Origin: Anaerolineales bacterium
GTDB lineage: Bacteria; Chloroflexota; Anaerolineae; Anaerolineales; UBA4823
Direction: 5' to 3'
DNA length: 16,106 bases
Assembly (NCBI GenBank): GCA_028687395.1
Contig: JAQUAE010000005.1
Coordinates: 1 to 16,106, forward strand
Within the stretch, counting starts at the first letter, position 1. Each line of letters starts with the position of its first letter. Shown here one piece after another: positions 12,973 to 16,106 of the stretch. Below the pieces are notes generated by a model. The model did no database searches. It saw only the letters and a program-made list of their open reading frames with translations, and was not told the origin of the DNA. Position numbers and translations under genes: made by a program.

Positions 12973-14452
12973 AGATCTTTGCCAGGCGGGGAAACTTGTC
13001 CTTGAGCGATTCGTAGATTTCCCGGTAAAGACCGAACAACTGTTGGTAGCGAGCGTGGTTGTTGCCGTCGGGTTGAGTGACAGAGGAAATCTTGATGTAG
13101 CGCTCGATCTCGTCCCAGGCGGAAAACGCGCCCACGCCCATCCCGGCGCAAAATGCCGCCCCCAGTGAGGAGCCGGGGTGGTCCGCCACCTGCTCTAGCC
13201 GGATGCCCAGCACGTCCGCGGTGACTTGCTTCCAGAGGGCCGAGCGCGCCCCGCCATTTGCACAACGAGCGTAGGTGGGCGTCAGCCCGTGCTCCTCGAA
13301 CACCTTCAGGTGGTGGTAGAAGCCGTAGGAAATGCCCTCCAAGACCGCCCGGAAGACGTGGGCGAGGGAGTGGGTGAGGGTCAGGCCGACCAGCGTGCCG
13401 CGCGCCAGCGGGTCCTGGACGGGGGTCTTCTCGCCCAGGAAGTACGGCAGCAGAATCAGCCCATCCGAGCCGGCGGGAATGGCGGCCGCGGCGCTATCCA
13501 GCTCTTCGTAAGCGGCGTGCGGAGCGAACTGGTTGCGGAACCACTTGATCAGGCTGCCGCTGGAGGCCATGCACCCGCTGGCAATGTACTTGCCGGGGAT
13601 GTCGTGGTAATCCAGGAAGAGGCGATGGTCGACCAGGACCTCATCCAGGCTGATCATGATGTCGCCCGCCCCACCCAGTTTAACCAGCAAATCACCCTGA
13701 TTCTTCAACCCGGAGGAGAAGGAGGAGGCGATGTGGTCGGCGCTGCCCGCCACAACCGGTGTGCCCTCCTTCAAGCCGGTCAACCTGGCCGCTTCGCGGG
13801 TCACGGCGCCGACGACGTCCGAGGGCCAATACACCGGCCCGAGCAGGTTGCGGTCGATGGTGGAAAGGGCCAGGATCTCGTCGTCCCAATCCTCGCGGTA
13901 CAGGTCGAAATAACCGCTCTCCAGCGCCCAATTGCGTTCCAGGTAGAAGGCGCCGGCCAGGCGATGGGTGATGAACTCGTAAGAGCCCATCAGGTGGGCG
14001 GCTCTTTCCAGGACGGCGGGTTCATGGCGGCGCAGCCAGAGGATCTTGGTGCCGATGGTCTGCTGGGTAATGGCGCTGCCCGTACGGCGCAGGATGTCGG
14101 CAGCGTCGGTCTTGCTGCGCAGGTACTCGATCTCCTCCACGGCGCGGGCGTCGTTTTGCTGGATGGAATTGCGCAGCACTTTGCCGTTCTTATCCAGGAG
14201 CACGATGGTGGGCACCATGCCGCTTACTCCCACGGCCGCCACCCGGTCGGGGGTGATCCCGGCCTGCTGCAGGCAGTCGGGAATCCCCCGGCAGACGTTC
14301 TCCCACCACTGGTTAGCGTCCTCTTCGGCCCATCCCGCCTTCTGGGAGAGCAGCGTCGAGCTCTTTTCTGTGGAAGACACGACGCGCCCGTCGAGATCGA
14401 TGAGAATGATCTTGGTGGCAGTAGTGCCAATGTCGATCCCCATCAGGATCAC
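12959..14452 (-). CDS. FGGY-family carbohydrate kinase, xylulokinase-like
   Basis: A 497-residue kinase of normal family length. GIDIGTTATKIILIDLDG (5-22) is the first phosphate motif; QQNDARAVEEIE (98-109) corresponds to the 'W-N-D-x-R' sugar-contact stretch of xylulokinases, with Gln in place of Trp; TPVVAGSADHIASSFSSG (231-248) contains the likely catalytic Asp239; CANGGARSALWKQVTADVLG (around 397-416) is the second FGGY signature. It should phosphorylate a ketose or polyol. The Trp-to-Gln change and the SDR next door suggest a substrate other than plain D-xylulose. The start is GTG, overlapping the stop of the BtpA-like gene by 4 nt (GTGA) with AGAGGA upstream; an ATG three codons later has worse spacing. 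Confidence 0.92.
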   Translation of the reverse strand: MILMGIDIGTTATKIILIDLDGRVVSSTEKSSTLLSQKAGWAEEDANQWWENVCRGIPDCLQQAGITPDRVAAVGVSGMVPTIVLLDKNGKVLRNSIQQNDARAVEEIEYLRSKTDAADILRRTGSAITQQTIGTKILWLRRHEPAVLERAAHLMGSYEFITHRLAGAFYLERNWALESGYFDLYREDWDDEILALSTIDRNLLGPVYWPSDVVGAVTREAARLTGLKEGTPVVAGSADHIASSFSSGLKNQGDLLVKLGGAGDIMISLDEVLVDHRLFLDYHDIPGKYIASGCMASSGSLIKWFRNQFAPHAAYEELDSAAAAIPAGSDGLILLPYFLGEKTPVQDPLARGTLVGLTLTHSLAHVFRAVLEGISYGFYHHLKVFEEHGLTPTYARCANGGARSALWKQVTADVLGIRLEQVADHPGSSLGAAFCAGMGVGAFSAWDEIERYIKISSVTQPDGNNHARYQQLFGLYREIYESLKDKFPRLAKISGQM

Positions 14453-15267
14453 GGTTGCTTTCCTCTCGCTTCTTTGACAGCCTGCATGAAAGCCTGGACG
14501 CGCTTCTCGTCCACCGGGTTCCAGGTGTAGCCATCCACTTTCAGGCTGGAGCCGACGATGACGCCATCGGCGATGGTGAGGTACTTGCAGATGTTCTCGG
14601 CCTTAGCGCCAGTGTTGAGCAGCATAGGGGTGGCGCCAACCGCTTCCTTGACTTCCTTCAATACATCCAGTTGGGGCTCCATGCCAGCAGTCATGCCTGA
14701 GACCAGGATGGCGTCGGCCAGAGAGGAGACGACTGCGCTCTTGGCGCGCTGCCCGATGGTGCGCGTGCCCAGGAAGGAGGCGAATTCTGGGGTAACGTTG
14801 AAGAAAACCTTGATGTGATCGGCGCTGATGTTGTGGCGGTAGCGTAGCGTGGCGGCGGCGTCGGTGCTCCACAAACCCATGTCGCTCTCGTACACGCCGG
14901 TGAAGACCTCGCGCACGAAGGAGGCGCCAGTCGCCATGCCGACGGCGATCGGCAGGCGGGGATCCCACAGGAAATCCACGCCGAAGGGCCTGTCGGTGGG
15001 GCGCAGCTCGGTGATCACGCTCGCCATCACCGCCGCGGCCTCCAGGTCGGCGTGCAGGGCGTATGGGCGGTCGCCCTCGTTGCAGAACAGGATGCCATCC
15101 ACGCCACCCGCCAGCAGCTTGCGCATATCGGTGCGCATATCTTCCAGCATGCCGGAGATGCCTTTCTTGGCGTCGTACATAGGCGTGCCGGGAAGCGGCG
15201 GGAAGTGGGCCATAGCTATGACCGGTTTGGCGATGCCAAACAGTTGTTGCAGCGCATCTTGACTCAT
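14449..15267 (-). CDS. BtpA/SgcQ-family TIM-barrel protein
   Basis: A 272-residue protein. PVIAMAHFPPLPGTPMYD (15-32) is the BtpA-family N-terminal signature, followed by GGVDGILFCNEGDRPY (54-69) and FGVDFLWDPRLPIAVGMATGA (95-115), and a C-terminal ADGVIVGSSLKVDG (233-246) that looks like a TIM-barrel phosphate-binding loop. The cyanobacterial namesake affects photosystem I, but homologues such as SgcQ of E. coli sit in sugar operons and their reaction is not well established. Here it lies between a DeoR regulator and an FGGY kinase and overlaps the kinase start by 4 nt, implying a metabolic role, perhaps on a phosphorylated sugar. The ATG has AGAGGT 7 nt upstream. Confidence 0.85.
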   Translation of the reverse strand: MSQDALQQLFGIAKPVIAMAHFPPLPGTPMYDAKKGISGMLEDMRTDMRKLLAGGVDGILFCNEGDRPYALHADLEAAAVMASVITELRPTDRPFGVDFLWDPRLPIAVGMATGASFVREVFTGVYESDMGLWSTDAAATLRYRHNISADHIKVFFNVTPEFASFLGTRTIGQRAKSAVVSSLADAILVSGMTAGMEPQLDVLKEVKEAVGATPMLLNTGAKAENICKYLTIADGVIVGSSLKVDGYTWNPVDEKRVQAFMQAVKEARGKQP

Positions 15268-15306
15268 CTCGTTGACCTCTGGGTTGTTTTGGACTGATAA
15301 CGGTGA

Positions 15307-15330
15307 CCTGCCATCCTGCAGGATGGCAGG
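15307..15330. repeat. 24-bp perfect palindrome after the DeoR gene
   Basis: Two 12-bp halves, CCTGCCATCCTG and CAGGATGGCAGG, abut without a spacer. The palindrome begins 4 nt after the regulator's stop codon and lies 39 nt before the BtpA-like start. As RNA it would fold into a stem of about 10 bp with a TGCA loop. No T-run follows, so it may be an RNA hairpin uncoupling the regulator from the enzymes, or an operator. Confidence 0.6.
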
Positions 15331-15334
15331 AGGA

Positions 15335-16096
15335 TTATGCCTGGATGACGCGCACGTTAGCGCTGGCTAACGCCTGGGAGAGTTGCGCCCCAGGGGCTTT
15401 GTCCGTGACCAGCACGTTAACGGCGCTCAAGGGGGCGATCGTCACCGTGGCGATGCGGTCGAATTTGCTGGCGTCGCAGGTGACGATGACCTCTTTGGAG
15501 ACCTTCAACATGGCTTGCTTGACCAGCGTGTCGTCCCAGTTGTATTCGGTGAAGCCAGCCCAGGCGTCGACGCCTCCCACGCCCATGAAAAAGCGGTCGA
15601 TGTGAAAGATCTCGAAGGCGCGGTGGGACAGTTCGCCGATCATCGATGTCTCGCCGGGGCGGACGATGCCCCCCGGCAAGATCAAGCGGATGTGCGGCTG
15701 GTTCACCAGGATGGTGGCAATCAACAGGCTGGGGGTGATCACGGTGATGTTGCGCTTGGACACCAGGCAGCGGGCGATCTCGTAGGTCGTCGACCCGACG
15801 TCCAGGCCGACAAAATCGCCATTGGCCACTAATTGCGCCGCCTGGGCGGCAATGCGTTTCTTCTCTTCGATGTGCACGGTGCTGCGCAGGGCGAGGGTGG
15901 GCTCGTAAGAGCGCCCGCGCACGCTTACCCCGCCACCATGCACCCGCTTGACCAGCCCCTCGCTCTCCATATCGGTCAGGTCGCGACGGATGGTCATCTC
16001 GGTCACGTTAAGCTGTTCAGCCAGGTCCGACACCCTGACCGTCCCCTGGGTCTCAACAGCCGAAAGGATATATTTGCGGCGACTCACCTGGTCCAT
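15335..16096 (-). CDS. DeoR-family transcriptional regulator
   Basis: A 253-residue regulator of typical DeoR/GlpR length. The winged HTH (VRVSDLAEQLNVTEMTIRRD, 20-39, then GLVKRVHGGG, 47-56) is the family signature. The C-terminal sugar-phosphate sensor domain, isomerase-like, has KKRIAAQAA (79-87), GLDVGSTTYEIAR (97-109), VITPSLLIA (119-127) and LILPGGIVRPGETSMIGE (138-155), the last being a DeoRC hallmark. Such proteins usually repress until a phosphorylated sugar binds, here perhaps the product of one of the operon's kinases. The ATG is 10 nt from the window edge, with no ribosome site visible in those bases; a GTG at codon 4 is an alternative. It probably heads the minus-strand operon, and its promoter lies outside the window. 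Confidence 0.93.
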   Translation of the reverse strand: MDQVSRRKYILSAVETQGTVRVSDLAEQLNVTEMTIRRDLTDMESEGLVKRVHGGGVSVRGRSYEPTLALRSTVHIEEKKRIAAQAAQLVANGDFVGLDVGSTTYEIARCLVSKRNITVITPSLLIATILVNQPHIRLILPGGIVRPGETSMIGELSHRAFEIFHIDRFFMGVGGVDAWAGFTEYNWDDTLVKQAMLKVSKEVIVTCDASKFDRIATVTIAPLSAVNVLVTDKAPGAQLSQALASANVRVIQA

Positions 16097-16106
16097 ATTT
16101 TTGTTA

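Noticed and set aside
13226..14530. Long plus-strand open frame (434 codons) opposite the FGGY kinase
   Set aside because: It is a shadow of the kinase gene, with no domain signature or ribosome site.

Overview
The window looks like a carbohydrate-catabolism island from a GC-rich bacterium, most likely a Chloroflexota (Anaerolineae-type) genome. The lineage call is an inference. It rests on the solute-binding lipoprotein, whose Cys is followed by a long Ala/Thr/Glu/Pro 'ATEAP' linker as is common in that group, on the dense sugar-utilisation content, and on an archaeal/Firmicute-style G1P-dehydrogenase homologue. No rRNA, tRNA, CRISPR, insertion sequence or phage gene was seen.

Layout. (1) Positions 1-129, minus strand: the N-terminus of a DegV-family protein, cut by the window edge. 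(2) 130-504: a divergent regulatory region with a good sigma70-type promoter in each direction and two nearly identical LacI-type operators 89 bp apart, one of them over the predicted start of transcription of the rightward operon. (3) 505-4813, plus strand: a compact operon of LacI-family regulator, FrlB-like SIS-domain deglycase, FrlD-like PfkB kinase (4-nt overlap with the deglycase) and a class III (GSA-type) aminotransferase. (4) 4851-16096, minus strand, convergent with the first operon: eleven genes, in transcription order DeoR regulator, BtpA/SgcQ-family TIM barrel, FGGY kinase, SDR, inositol-monophosphatase-family phosphatase, ROK kinase, G1P-dehydrogenase/AraM-like metal-dependent dehydrogenase, sugar-binding lipoprotein, two CUT1 permeases, and a second SDR. 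A very strong internal promoter at 10262-10290, with a perfect palindrome in its spacer, restarts transcription just before the dehydrogenase and transporter genes.

How the genes may work together. The plus-strand deglycase/kinase pair is the core of Amadori-compound (fructosamine) breakdown: the kinase phosphorylates a fructosamine at C6 and the SIS protein splits it to a sugar phosphate and free amine. The attached aminotransferase could then process the released amine, or act on an amino sugar. The minus-strand operon supplies an importer without its own ATPase, two SDRs, a metal-dependent dehydrogenase, two sugar kinases of different folds, a phosphatase and a TIM-barrel protein of poorly known function. 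That set suits oxidation of a polyol or unusual sugar, its phosphorylation and its cleavage, although no classical aldolase or isomerase is present. The phosphatase / ROK / AraM-like / SBP / permease / permease order recalls araL-araM-araN-araP-araQ of Bacillus. Whether both arms act on one substrate is not shown by the sequence. The most noteworthy points are this unassigned two-arm pathway, the BtpA protein in the position where an aldolase might be expected, and the two well-formed operator systems.
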